NCBI RefSeq assembly: GCF_013409995.1
Contig: NZ_JACCBX010000013.1
Span: 62,001-126,000, forward strand
DNA: 64,000 bases
DNA from: Neobacillus driksii
GTDB lineage: Bacteria; Bacillota; Bacilli; Bacillales; Cytobacillaceae
Direction of reading: 5' to 3'
Numbering within the stretch: position 1 is the stretch's first letter; each line of letters starts with the position of its first letter. The position numbers were made by a program, and so were the translations under genes. Below are positions 14,765-23,454 of this stretch, piece by piece. The notes below the pieces were generated by a model. The model was not told the DNA's origin. It searched no databases and worked only from the letters and a program-made list of their open reading frames with translations.

Positions 14765-15424
14765 TTATTCAAATTTATATTTTTGTTCAATTCCTTTAAA
14801 AATAAATGTTAGAACAAGTGTCATAACCAGATAAATCATGCCTGCAACGAAAAATGGAACAATCGTAAAGTCCCGGTTTACAGCTGTTTGAGCGTAGTGA
14901 AGCAGTTCTGGTACCGCAACCGCATAGAGCAAGGCCGTGTCTTTAACAAGGGTCACTGATTCGTTGGCAATTGCTGGAAGAGTCACCCGGAACATTTGCG
15001 GTAAAATAATCCTTGTAGTTGTCTGCCACTTACTTAAACCAAGAACCTGTGAAGCCTCATATTGACCTTTATCAATTGCCAAAAGTCCGCCACGGAATAT
15101 TTCTGCAAAGTACGCTGCGTAATTTAGAACAAATCCTAAACAAGCAGCCACGAATCTATCTAAGACTAAATATTCACCGACCACGGGCAACATCGGCAAT
15201 CCGAAGCAAATTAATAGTAATTGCAGTAATAGAGGTGTTCCTCTCATGATATAAATATAGCCTTGAGCAAGTAATGATAAAGGCTTTAAGCTGCTTTTGA
15301 CAGCAAGTGTCAGAAGAAAACCAAGTGGAATTGAGACGATAATCGCGATAAAAAACAATAGAACGGTCATCTGTGCACCTTCAAGCATTGGTACAAGAAT
15401 AGACGTGAAATAGTCTAACGTCAT
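14765..15424 (-). CDS. Polar amino acid ABC importer, permease
   Basis: 219 residues from the ATG at 15424, 7 bp after GGAGGA (an upstream in-frame start at 15445 lacks a site). About five transmembrane helices with the ABC permease EAA loop (YEASQVLGLSKWQTTTRIIL). The N-terminal half has the HisM/GlnP-type TPLLLQLLLI segment. Only one permease gene is present, so the transporter presumably uses a homodimer. It lies between the binding protein and ATPase genes, 15 bp upstream of the ATPase. Confidence 0.9.
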   Translation of the reverse strand: MTLDYFTSILVPMLEGAQMTVLLFFIAIIVSIPLGFLLTLAVKSSLKPLSLLAQGYIYIMRGTPLLLQLLLICFGLPMLPVVGEYLVLDRFVAACLGFVLNYAAYFAEIFRGGLLAIDKGQYEASQVLGLSKWQTTTRIILPQMFRVTLPAIANESVTLVKDTALLYAVAVPELLHYAQTAVNRDFTIVPFFVAGMIYLVMTLVLTFIFKGIEQKYKFE

Positions 15425-15438
15425 TGAAAACTCCTCCA

Positions 15439-15474
15439 AAAACAAAACAGGGTTCCCAAAGGAAATCCTGTTTT
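15439..15474 (-). terminator. Attenuating hairpin between binding-protein and permease genes
   Basis: A stem of AAAACAGG / CCTGTTTT with an inner TTCC / GGAA-like part is followed on the minus strand by TTTTTG. Such hairpins usually keep binding-protein mRNA in excess over permease mRNA. Confidence 0.65.
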
Positions 15475-15488
15475 ACCTTATTTTCATA

Positions 15489-16265
15489 TTACTTTAGTAC
15501 TTTATCTTCTCCAAACCACTCTTCAGAAATGCTAGCTGCCGTTCCGTCCTCATTCATCTCATCAAGTGCCTTTTGAAGCTTTTCTAATAATTCCTCATTG
15601 CCTTTTTTAACACCGATACCATATTCTTCAGGAGCAAGTGATTCCTCAAGGACCTTAAATGTCTTTCCCTCTTGTGCCATGTAATATTTGATTACAACTT
15701 CATCAATTACTACAGCGTCCAAACGACCACTCTTTAAGTCTGTTAGAGCCTGTACATTATCAGCAAATTCCGTTACCGTCTTTATTTTCTCTTTAACTGG
15801 TGAAGCATTTAGTGCATCCGAAGCGGAAGAAAGTGACTGCAGCCCAACTACTTTCCCTTCTAAATCATCTAGTTTAATAAGCTCTGAATCAGCCAGAGTA
15901 ACAATTACCTGTGCATTTTTCAGATATGGTTTTGTGAAAAGGACTTTTTCTTTTCTTTCGTCCGTAATGGTGTATCCATTCCAGATTAAATCAATTCGAC
16001 CACTGCTAAGCTCAGCTTCTTTTGTTTTCCAGTCAATTGGCTGGAATGTAACTTCTTTTCCCATCTTTTCCGCTGCTGCTTTTGCATAATCAATATCAAA
16101 GCCTACAATATTATTATCCTCATCACGGAAGCCCATTGGGGCAAATTTATCATCGATTCCAATAACAAGCTTATCTTCCTCTTTACTTGCTGATTTTGAG
16201 CACCCAGTAAAAATGACAAGTGCTGCAGCTACAATAAGAATAATCGTTACTAATCGTTTCTTCAT
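15489..16265 (-). CDS. Polar amino acid ABC importer, substrate-binding lipoprotein
   Basis: 258 residues. A lipoprotein signal peptide ends in the lipobox FTGC (Cys22). The mature part is a family 3 periplasmic-type binding protein: IGIDDKFAPMGFRDEDNNIV at the start, WNGYTITDERKEKVLFTKPY in the middle, and a hinge region KSGRLDAVVIDE. It captures an amino acid outside the membrane and hands it to the permease encoded downstream. A long AT-rich region (16266-16381) upstream should hold the promoter. Confidence 0.9.
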   Translation of the reverse strand: MKKRLVTIILIVAAALVIFTGCSKSASKEEDKLVIGIDDKFAPMGFRDEDNNIVGFDIDYAKAAAEKMGKEVTFQPIDWKTKEAELSSGRIDLIWNGYTITDERKEKVLFTKPYLKNAQVIVTLADSELIKLDDLEGKVVGLQSLSSASDALNASPVKEKIKTVTEFADNVQALTDLKSGRLDAVVIDEVVIKYYMAQEGKTFKVLEESLAPEEYGIGVKKGNEELLEKLQKALDEMNEDGTAASISEEWFGEDKVLK

Positions 16266-16381
16266 TTGTAAGTACCCCTTTTATATAAATGTATTTTTGC
16301 TTTAGTACGTTACCATATTATCATGCTACCACATTATAACACTATAATATTATCCAATTCAACATAATAATAAAAAGAAGC

Positions 16382-16933
16382 CTATTTTTTAAAATAGACC
16401 CCACTGATTGATATATTCCAAATCATATGATCTTGCCCCTGCCCCCAAAAATCTTTTAGTAAAAAATCAGGTTCCCCAAATTTCTTTATCCAGATGGTTT
16501 GGGCATTTTTGTAACCGCTGTCGAGGCAGAATTCAACGATTCCCCGATCTTTTAAGGTACGAAGCATTTCAGCTAGCAGCTTGTTCCCGATTCCCTGTCT
16601 TTGATACTCTGGGTGTACAAATACCGTTCCTACTTCAACATGATTTCCCAGTTTTCCATTGGTACAGTCATGAATCAGTTGACTAGCAGGACCATATTCT
16701 ATTGTTCCAATAATTTTGTTTTCTGCCAAAGCTATTAAGAAATACCTTTTCTCACCTTTGCTATCCAAATCCAATTGTAAATAATTTTTCTTACTTTCAA
16801 TTTCAGCTTTGATATCGTCTATTAACCCAGCTAGTCCTTCTCTTGCAAAGGTTTCGGAAATGACAATCCTAAAAAATTGGTGCAGCTCTTCAATGTCCTC
16901 GGTTCTAGGTCTTCTTATCTCAACTTTTTCCAC
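16382..16933 (-). CDS. GNAT family N-acetyltransferase
   Basis: 183 residues. The acetyl-CoA-binding motif A is VEVGTVFVHPEYQRQGIGNKLL (Q/RxxGxG/A as QRQGIG), preceded by a beta strand IGTIEYG. The N-terminal HQFFRIVISETF region is variable. The acceptor substrate is unknown. It starts 16 bp after the MFS stop, in the same direction, so it is likely co-transcribed with the pump, which may hint at a shared resistance function. Confidence 0.82.
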   Translation of the reverse strand: MEKVEIRRPRTEDIEELHQFFRIVISETFAREGLAGLIDDIKAEIESKKNYLQLDLDSKGEKRYFLIALAENKIIGTIEYGPASQLIHDCTNGKLGNHVEVGTVFVHPEYQRQGIGNKLLAEMLRTLKDRGIVEFCLDSGYKNAQTIWIKKFGEPDFLLKDFWGQGQDHMIWNISISGVYFKK

Positions 16934-16949
16934 CCCAAAGCCCCCTAAA

Positions 16950-18194
16950 TTACGTTGACAAATTTTTCTGAATACGAATTTTATTTACCACAAAAAGTCC
17001 ACTATAGAGCAGGAAAGTACCAGCCATTAATATGATTCCAAGGTAAACGGACATCATCGTCGGTACTAAAAACGCCCCCAATACGATTGCCCCGCGAGCA
17101 ATTAAGTCCGCCCCATTAAAACCTAAGTTAGTAAAAGCCGAATAGGAACCGCGTTTATCTTCCGGCATCATATTTGCCTTCTCGGCATTGGCAATCGGAG
17201 AATAAATCAGTTCGCCAATTGTTGCAAGCGCATTAAATAACATCAGGACATACCATAAATTTGCCGATGTAACAATGGTATAGCCTGCACTATACAGCAG
17301 CAGCCCCAGCAGGAGCATTTTCCGCGGAGAAAATTTATCTGTCCATTTCGAAACCAAGAATGTCAGGGCCACTACCATCAGCATATTTTCGATATTTAGG
17401 AAACTTAGCATCCTTACCCCTGCCACCTCAAAATTCCCAATAAATACCGATTTGAATTCCTCCGCTAATCGCACCCCGATATAACTATTAAGTGAAAATT
17501 CAGCTGCAAAAATAAACATTGACCCGGCAACCACCATGACAAATGGTTTATCTTGAAAGGCAACTTTATAATTTTGGAACAAATCCATAAAAATATTTTC
17601 ATGCTTTTTTTCTAAGAGTTTAACCCTAGTATCCTGTAACCATATTCCATAGGCAATCGGCAAACTAATAGAAACAATTGTTAAGGTGATAAATAGCTCT
17701 AACTGATGATTAACATATAAAAGTCCGCCTAATGCAGCACCGATTGCCATCGCTAGATTAACCAGCCAATAATCGAGGGCATATACACTTTTTCGATTTT
17801 CAGGCGTTGTCGAGTCAATAATAATTGCATGCACGGCAGGACGGCCGAGACTGCTGGTAATCGTGAAAATCACATAGCTGACTGCAAATAATACAATCCA
17901 TTTTTGATCTGGCAGTAAGCTAATTGTCATGAGACCAAACATAAGCGCACTTGACGCTGAAGATAGGATAATAATTTTTTTACGAGGGAAGCGGTCTGAG
18001 ATATAGCCTCCGATAAAGTTTATAAAAAAGCTTATAATGACGGTGATCGCTAAGAAAATACCCGCCCAAACGGCACCCTTATGCTGTGCAAAGAAGAGCG
18101 CCATAAACGGCATTACAGAGCTGCCAATTGCCCGGTTAAAAAACGAGGTTATCAGTCGAACCTTAATATTTTGGGGATAGTCTTTCCATGCCAT
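16950..18194 (-). CDS. MFS transporter, probable drug or metabolite exporter
   Basis: 414 residues from the ATG at 18194 (AAAGGTG 9 bp upstream; a GTG at 18206 has none). Twelve transmembrane helices are expected; the loop 2-3 signature is GGYISDRFPRKK, with a long middle loop after helix 6. It resembles MdtH/YttB-like exporters. It is transcribed divergently from an SgrR-like regulator 100 bp away and followed by a GNAT gene, so it may be induced by a ligand sensed by that regulator. Confidence 0.85.
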   Translation of the reverse strand: MAWKDYPQNIKVRLITSFFNRAIGSSVMPFMALFFAQHKGAVWAGIFLAITVIISFFINFIGGYISDRFPRKKIIILSSASSALMFGLMTISLLPDQKWIVLFAVSYVIFTITSSLGRPAVHAIIIDSTTPENRKSVYALDYWLVNLAMAIGAALGGLLYVNHQLELFITLTIVSISLPIAYGIWLQDTRVKLLEKKHENIFMDLFQNYKVAFQDKPFVMVVAGSMFIFAAEFSLNSYIGVRLAEEFKSVFIGNFEVAGVRMLSFLNIENMLMVVALTFLVSKWTDKFSPRKMLLLGLLLYSAGYTIVTSANLWYVLMLFNALATIGELIYSPIANAEKANMMPEDKRGSYSAFTNLGFNGADLIARGAIVLGAFLVPTMMSVYLGIILMAGTFLLYSGLFVVNKIRIQKNLST

Positions 18195-18294
18195 ATTTAC
18201 CAACACCTTTCATACTAATTATAGTAAACTAGACGTAAGAATTTAAAAATGAACAATTTTCAAAATAATGTCTACTTTTAAAAGGAATGAGAAT

Positions 18295-19941
18295 ATGGAC
18301 CATTATCTACTAACATTATGGAATTCAGGAGCTGTTGGAGAAGTAAAAGTGCAACAGCTTGCAGAAATACTTAATCTAAGTACAAAGCAAACACGACGCA
18401 AACTAAATCAATGGCAAGAAGATGGCTGGCTCACTTTTCAAGCTGGCATAGGCCGGGGGAACGAATCAAAACTGATATGGAATAAAGACGTGGAATCAGA
18501 GTATGAACAACTTTTCCTATCAAAACTAGAAAAATACTCGATTGAGCAAGTGAGTAAATTATTATTATATGCATGGTCCCTGGGAACCAAGCAGCGTTTA
18601 ATGGCCAGATTTCAAACTAAATTTGGGTTTCATCAAGAGGAGCAGGATCGTTTAATCATTCCCCGATTTTACCGCTTCTTAACGTATCATCCATTAAAGG
18701 CTGCAGACGTACATAGCGCAAACTTAATAGCAAACATTTATAACCGTGTTGTAGCATTGGAGGAAGCTAATACAATCATTCCCGAGCTTGCTCATAGCTG
18801 GGAAGTCACAGATAAGAAGTTAACATTATACCTGCGAAAAGATGTAGCCTTTCATGATGGTTCCATTCTTAAAGCGGAGGACGTCGTCCAATCCTTTTTT
18901 CGGATGAAGCAAGATGAAATATATGCTGAACTATGGAAACCTATTACAAAGATATATTCTTCTGCACCTCTAATAGTAGAACTTGAATTTCCAAATGGCT
19001 GTTCCTATATTTTGCCGCTTCTTAGCATGATAACCGCGAGTATTTATAAAGAATCCAACGGTCAGGTTATTGGAACAGGCAGCTTTTATATGGGGGAGAA
19101 TACGGAAGAGAAAACCGTATTACACGCTTTTAAACAATATTACGGAGAGCGCCCTCTATTGGATACTGTGGAATTTATTCAGGTTTCGAGAGAGTTTGGA
19201 AATGTATATTATGGTGCCCATGAATCAAGAGAAGTAGGAACCTTTGAAGTGGAAAGTGACTCGGGCTTTGGTATTGTAGTGATGAATCGTTATCGTCATA
19301 CAGATATTGCTAGAAAAGAAGTACGAGATTACATTCATATGTTGATAGACGAAAATCGCTCACAAATTTCAACAATTAATTCCCTTATTTCCGAAAATCA
19401 CTCTGGTTGTTTAATTGGTTTTTCCAAGCCTTATTCGACGCCCAAAATAGCAAAACCATCACTTTCAAATCCATTACAAATGAAGTACACAAGCTATGCT
19501 AAGGATGTGTCCATTTGGCTAAAAAACATTCTTGAAAGTGCTGGAATTAAAGTGAAATTAGCGGAGGTCTCGTTTCATGATGCCGTTTATCATGATCATT
19601 TAAAGGGAAATGCAGATTTATTTATTCATGGAGAGATATTTGAGCTGAATCAAAGCTTCTCCTATTTTAATTTTTTAAAAAATAACATTTCACCACTACG
19701 AAAATTAATACAATCTGATCCTTGTCTACAGAATTATATCCAAGCCTATGATCAATTGCCCTTTGAAGAATGGATCGATCATCATTTAAAAATAGAAGAT
19801 TATTTAATAACAAATTCTCTTTGTATCCCCCTCTATTATTCAAAAAGGCAAATACCTTTTTCCATTAATCTAATGAACATTAAAATGAAGCATTTTGGTT
19901 ACGTTGATTTATCGAAAATATGGATGAAGCCCAAATTTTAG
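18295..19941 (+). CDS. SgrR-like transcriptional regulator with solute-binding domain
   Basis: 548 residues from the ATG at 18295, 8 bp after AAAAGGA; an in-frame ATG at 18268 has no site. An N-terminal winged helix-turn-helix (about 1-100, with VQQLAEILNLSTKQTRRKLN) is fused to an SBP_bac_5 solute-binding domain (about 140-548, with DVAFHDGSILKAEDVVQSFF). Family knowledge: SgrR of enterics activates a small RNA and a sugar efflux gene in sugar-phosphate stress. Here the likely target is the divergent MFS gene. The binding domain lacks a signal peptide, so it senses a cytoplasmic ligand. Confidence 0.85.
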   Translation: MDHYLLTLWNSGAVGEVKVQQLAEILNLSTKQTRRKLNQWQEDGWLTFQAGIGRGNESKLIWNKDVESEYEQLFLSKLEKYSIEQVSKLLLYAWSLGTKQRLMARFQTKFGFHQEEQDRLIIPRFYRFLTYHPLKAADVHSANLIANIYNRVVALEEANTIIPELAHSWEVTDKKLTLYLRKDVAFHDGSILKAEDVVQSFFRMKQDEIYAELWKPITKIYSSAPLIVELEFPNGCSYILPLLSMITASIYKESNGQVIGTGSFYMGENTEEKTVLHAFKQYYGERPLLDTVEFIQVSREFGNVYYGAHESREVGTFEVESDSGFGIVVMNRYRHTDIARKEVRDYIHMLIDENRSQISTINSLISENHSGCLIGFSKPYSTPKIAKPSLSNPLQMKYTSYAKDVSIWLKNILESAGIKVKLAEVSFHDAVYHDHLKGNADLFIHGEIFELNQSFSYFNFLKNNISPLRKLIQSDPCLQNYIQAYDQLPFEEWIDHHLKIEDYLITNSLCIPLYYSKRQIPFSINLMNIKMKHFGYVDLSKIWMKPKF

Positions 19942-19952
19942 TCCAAAAAGAC

Positions 19953-19976
19953 TGCCTGACATCTAAATGTCAGGCA
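19953..19976. terminator. Bidirectional terminator between convergent genes
   Basis: A perfect 10-bp stem TGCCTGACAT / ATGTCAGGCA with a 4-nt loop. On the minus strand it is followed by GTCTTTTTGG. Confidence 0.85.
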
Positions 19977-19983
19977 CTTTAAG

Positions 19984-20157
19984 TTAATCTTGATATCCTG
20001 ATAATTGTTGCTGGACTTCGTTTAGAGAATTAATTGCTTGTTGAATCTTGTTTTTGTTATCTGGTTTTTCAGCGTTACTTAGTGCTTGTTGCAATGTATC
20101 AACCGTACTTTGTACCGATGACATACTTTGGTCAACGTATTGTTTAGCCTTTGGCAT
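19984..20157 (-). CDS. Small conserved-looking helical protein
   Basis: 57 residues starting MPKAKQYVDQ at 20157, 6 bp after a strong AAGGAGGTG. The whole protein is a predicted amphipathic helix rich in Gln, Ser and Asn (STVDTLQQALSNAE, INSLNEVQQQL), with no Cys. No named family is recognised. It is monocistronic with a perfect terminator and a strong ribosome binding site, which argues that it is real. Confidence 0.65.
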   Translation of the reverse strand: MPKAKQYVDQSMSSVQSTVDTLQQALSNAEKPDNKNKIQQAINSLNEVQQQLSGYQD

Positions 20158-20248
20158 GTGTAGCACCTCCTTCATTATTTCAGAAGTAGTATCTGCACAT
20201 ATTCCAATAATATTAAAAATTTTACTTGAAGCCTCCTGGCGAATCTCT

Positions 20249-21523
20249 TTATTTTTCCATCATCAGCTTTAAGATTAGTTCGTCCGTATGCCTTGTTCCT
20301 TCGTTTCCTAGCTTACAAAAGCTTTCAATACTTTTTTCTACATCATCATGAATAAATCCGTCAGTAGATTTAATTTCTTGATCGTTTAGTGCCAATAGAG
20401 CTGATTGTACGGCTACATTCGAACAGGTGGATACTTTCATCGCACATCCAGCCTTGGCACCATCACAAATCATTCCCGAAACGTTACCAATGGTGTTCTG
20501 AATTGCCGCTTTAATTTGATCCAGATGACCATCAAGTAAAAAAACTATTGCCCCACTTGCACCCATTCCTGCGGCGGTTACACCACATAATGCTGAAAGC
20601 CGACCAAATTTTGATTTAATATGAATCGTAATAAGATGGCTAAGAGCAACTGCTCGAATCATCTTTTCCTCTGAAACCTGCAGCTTCTCTGCGACTGCCA
20701 CAACTGGAAGTGTCACGGCAATTCCTTGGTTGCCACTTCCAGTGTTCGCCATTACCGGCAGTGTTGAACCCGCCATTCTAGCATCCGATCCAGCGGCAGC
20801 TAAAGACATCGCTGCAGTGGCTATATCATCCGAGAGGATTCCCTTTTTTACATTTTCCTTAATGGTCTTCCCTACCTTTAATCCATAATCTCCTTGAAGA
20901 CCTTCTTGTCCAATTACTTTATTTAGTTCGATACTCTTTTTTACCAGAGTTAAGCTGTGTATATCGACCATTTGAACCCATTCAACAATTTCATCAATTG
21001 TAAGCGTGAATAATTCCTCTTCATTAGACTGAATGCCGATATCCTCGCATCCACCTTGAAACACAACCTTACCATCCACTTCGATTAACGTAATATTGCT
21101 ATGATTATCAGAAATAACCACTTTAGTAGTATTCTGATTAGTTTTTAGGGTCACTTCAATATAAAGTCTTTTTGGTGTATCGGCTTGACCGGATAATACT
21201 TTACCTTCTTCAATTAGTCTTAACGCGGATTGCTCATCTTCAAAAGTTAGTCCATCCAATAATTCCAGTTGTTTCGTTGGATCCCCAGATACAACTCCAA
21301 GAGCAACAGAGAAATCGAGCCCACTAGAAGTCATTCCCGGAATCCCAACAGACTTAGCATTCTTGATTATATTTCCACTCGCTTTTAAAGTTATCTTTTC
21401 AATTTGCCCTTCAGCATAGCTTTTTGCCGTTGCGGCGGCCAACGCAATCGCCACTGGTTCCGTACAGCCGAGTGCAATGACTAATTCTTTTTCGAGAATG
21501 GCTTCTATTTTATGCTTTTTCAT
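20249..21523 (-). CDS. L-cysteine desulfidase / L-serine dehydratase-like protein (UPF0597, CyuA-like)
   Basis: 424 residues from the ATG at 21523. Four-cysteine iron-sulfur pattern of the serine dehydratase alpha family: ELVIALGCTEPVAIALA at the N-terminus and CDGAKAGCAMKVSTC near the C-terminus. GSGNQGIAVTLP is the central conserved loop. Family knowledge: CyuA-type proteins use a [4Fe-4S] cluster to release hydrogen sulfide from cysteine, giving pyruvate and ammonia. It is monocistronic. The upstream site (AGTAGGTG) is modest; a GTG at 21535 is the other possible start. Confidence 0.85.
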   Translation of the reverse strand: MKKHKIEAILEKELVIALGCTEPVAIALAAATAKSYAEGQIEKITLKASGNIIKNAKSVGIPGMTSSGLDFSVALGVVSGDPTKQLELLDGLTFEDEQSALRLIEEGKVLSGQADTPKRLYIEVTLKTNQNTTKVVISDNHSNITLIEVDGKVVFQGGCEDIGIQSNEEELFTLTIDEIVEWVQMVDIHSLTLVKKSIELNKVIGQEGLQGDYGLKVGKTIKENVKKGILSDDIATAAMSLAAAGSDARMAGSTLPVMANTGSGNQGIAVTLPVVAVAEKLQVSEEKMIRAVALSHLITIHIKSKFGRLSALCGVTAAGMGASGAIVFLLDGHLDQIKAAIQNTIGNVSGMICDGAKAGCAMKVSTCSNVAVQSALLALNDQEIKSTDGFIHDDVEKSIESFCKLGNEGTRHTDELILKLMMEK

Positions 21524-21616
21524 TATGTTACACACCTACTTTTCTAAAATACCCTTAACTAAGATATTAACATAGCAGAGCTGATATAAAATTGAGGTAA
21601 TTTTACCAAATCGAAT

Positions 21617-21652
21617 AAAAAAGAGTCTTTCTAGGGAACGAAAGACTCTTTT
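21617..21652 (-). terminator. Terminator of the ABC exporter operon
   Basis: Stem AAAAGAGTCTTTC / GAAAGACTCTTTT with an 8-nt loop, followed on the minus strand by TTTATTCG. Confidence 0.88.
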
Positions 21653-21663
21653 AAATGTCTTTA

Positions 21664-23454
21664 TTACATTGAATGGCTAATTGATTCTTCACCGATTTCT
21701 GCTTCTCTTCCAAAAAGTCTAGCATAGACACCATTACTATTTTCAAGCAAATCTGCGTGTCCACCTTGTTCTGCTATCGTACCATTTTCTAGAACAATAA
21801 TCTTATCTGCTGAGAGAACTGTAGATAGACGATGAGAAATAATGAGAATCGTTTGTTTCTTACCGGTTTTTAATACAGACTCATTTATCTTCGTTTCCGT
21901 AATCGGATCGAGAGCAGAACTTGCTTCATCAAGAATTAAGATTGGCGCATCTTTAATAATGGCTCTAGCCAGAGATAAGCGCTGCTTCTGTCCTCCAGAA
22001 AGAAGGCTTCCTCGTTCACCGACCTTTGTATCCAAACCTTCGGGCAGACTATCCACTAGTTCATCCAAACCGCTGTCATGCAAGGCTTTTAGTAATTCTT
22101 CATCCGTTGCATCCGGTTTCCCAATTCTTAAATTATCCGCCAAGGAACCGCTCCGTAATTGAACATCCTGGGTCACGATGGCAATTTGTGACCGCAGCCA
22201 CGCTGTATCCCATTCCGTAATACTTCTTCCATCTACTTCAACCCGACCATTTTTCGTTTCATAAAACCTAAATAGCAAATCAACGATGGTAGATTTGCCT
22301 GAACCGCTTGGTCCAACCAAAGCCACTTTTTCACCAGCTAGAATATCAAAAGTAACACCTGATAGCACGTTTTCTTCTTTTTCTGGATAAGCGAACGTTA
22401 CATCTTTCAGTCTAATACTGCCGCTCGCTCTTTCCCCTCGAATACCTTCTATCATTTCAGCTTCCGCTGGCTGATGGGAAAGAAGAATGTCTGAGCGGTC
22501 AAGCGCCGGTCCTGTTCTTCTAACAGAAAGCCAGTTTCGGAGTAATCGCTGCATTTCGTTGGCTGCAATGGTAACTAATCCTCCGGCGGTAAGCATTTGT
22601 CCGCTGGTCAAACTATTGTTCCAAATTAATAATGTACTAATTAAATAAACGATACCTAATGCAAACCCATTATAGCTGGCGATCACCACTACTGATTGCA
22701 TTCTTGCCTTTAATTCCTTAATCGAGTGGGTAACGAAAGAGTTTCGGATGGCAATAACACTTTCTACTTCATTTTCAGAAACTCCCATAACCCGTGATAA
22801 ATGAATTCCTGTAACTGATTCTCTCAGTCTTTCAAGATACCTGGAAGCCTCTTGTCTCGCATCAGCGGAGGCTGCTCTAGTCCTTGCCCCGACGTAATTA
22901 GACGTCCAATAAAAGATCACACCTAGAACAACACTGACAACCATCAGATAAGGATGAATCCAAAGCAGTACAAGACTATAAATGATAACCCCCTGAACGC
23001 TTGCCATGAAGGTGGAACCTTCCCAGGCAAGAAAATTGTGGAGCGTATCAGGGTCATCAGACACTCTTGCCAGCAGTTCTCCAGATGAATTGTTATGGTA
23101 AAAAGAGTATGGCAGAATCTGCAAATGACTAAACAGACGCAGCTTTTGCCAATTGGTTACCGTCTTGGCTGTTTGATGGCAAAAATATTCATCAATGACC
23201 ATCATGACTAAATCAAAAATAGCAGAAAAGACTAATAGCCACATTAACCCCCACAGCCAGGAGTGGTTTTCATTTGGAATAATTGTATCCACAAGCCAGC
23301 TGAGGGCTAATGTTGGGATTAGGGCTGAAAAAACCTGGCTGATTGCGATAACAACTGAATCTGCAATGACCCACTTTTTATAAGGCCGTAAAAACGACAG
23401 AACTCTGCGGCCATCACGGTTTTTATTTGACCTAGAGACAGTGCTTACACTCAT
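21664..23454 (-). CDS. Heterodimeric ABC exporter, second half-transporter
   Basis: 596 residues: six transmembrane helices (about 20-320) and a C-terminal nucleotide-binding domain with Walker A GPSGSGKST, signature LLSGGQKQRLSLARA, Walker B ILILDEASSALD and switch His in ISHRLSTV. Its start overlaps the stop of the upstream half-transporter by 4 bp, so the two are co-translated and probably pair. Family knowledge: such pairs in Bacilli export drugs, peptides or lipids. The catalytic Glu is present here and in the partner, so both ATP sites look competent. Confidence 0.9.
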   Translation of the reverse strand: MSVSTVSRSNKNRDGRRVLSFLRPYKKWVIADSVVIAISQVFSALIPTLALSWLVDTIIPNENHSWLWGLMWLLVFSAIFDLVMMVIDEYFCHQTAKTVTNWQKLRLFSHLQILPYSFYHNNSSGELLARVSDDPDTLHNFLAWEGSTFMASVQGVIIYSLVLLWIHPYLMVVSVVLGVIFYWTSNYVGARTRAASADARQEASRYLERLRESVTGIHLSRVMGVSENEVESVIAIRNSFVTHSIKELKARMQSVVVIASYNGFALGIVYLISTLLIWNNSLTSGQMLTAGGLVTIAANEMQRLLRNWLSVRRTGPALDRSDILLSHQPAEAEMIEGIRGERASGSIRLKDVTFAYPEKEENVLSGVTFDILAGEKVALVGPSGSGKSTIVDLLFRFYETKNGRVEVDGRSITEWDTAWLRSQIAIVTQDVQLRSGSLADNLRIGKPDATDEELLKALHDSGLDELVDSLPEGLDTKVGERGSLLSGGQKQRLSLARAIIKDAPILILDEASSALDPITETKINESVLKTGKKQTILIISHRLSTVLSADKIIVLENGTIAEQGGHADLLENSNGVYARLFGREAEIGEESISHSM

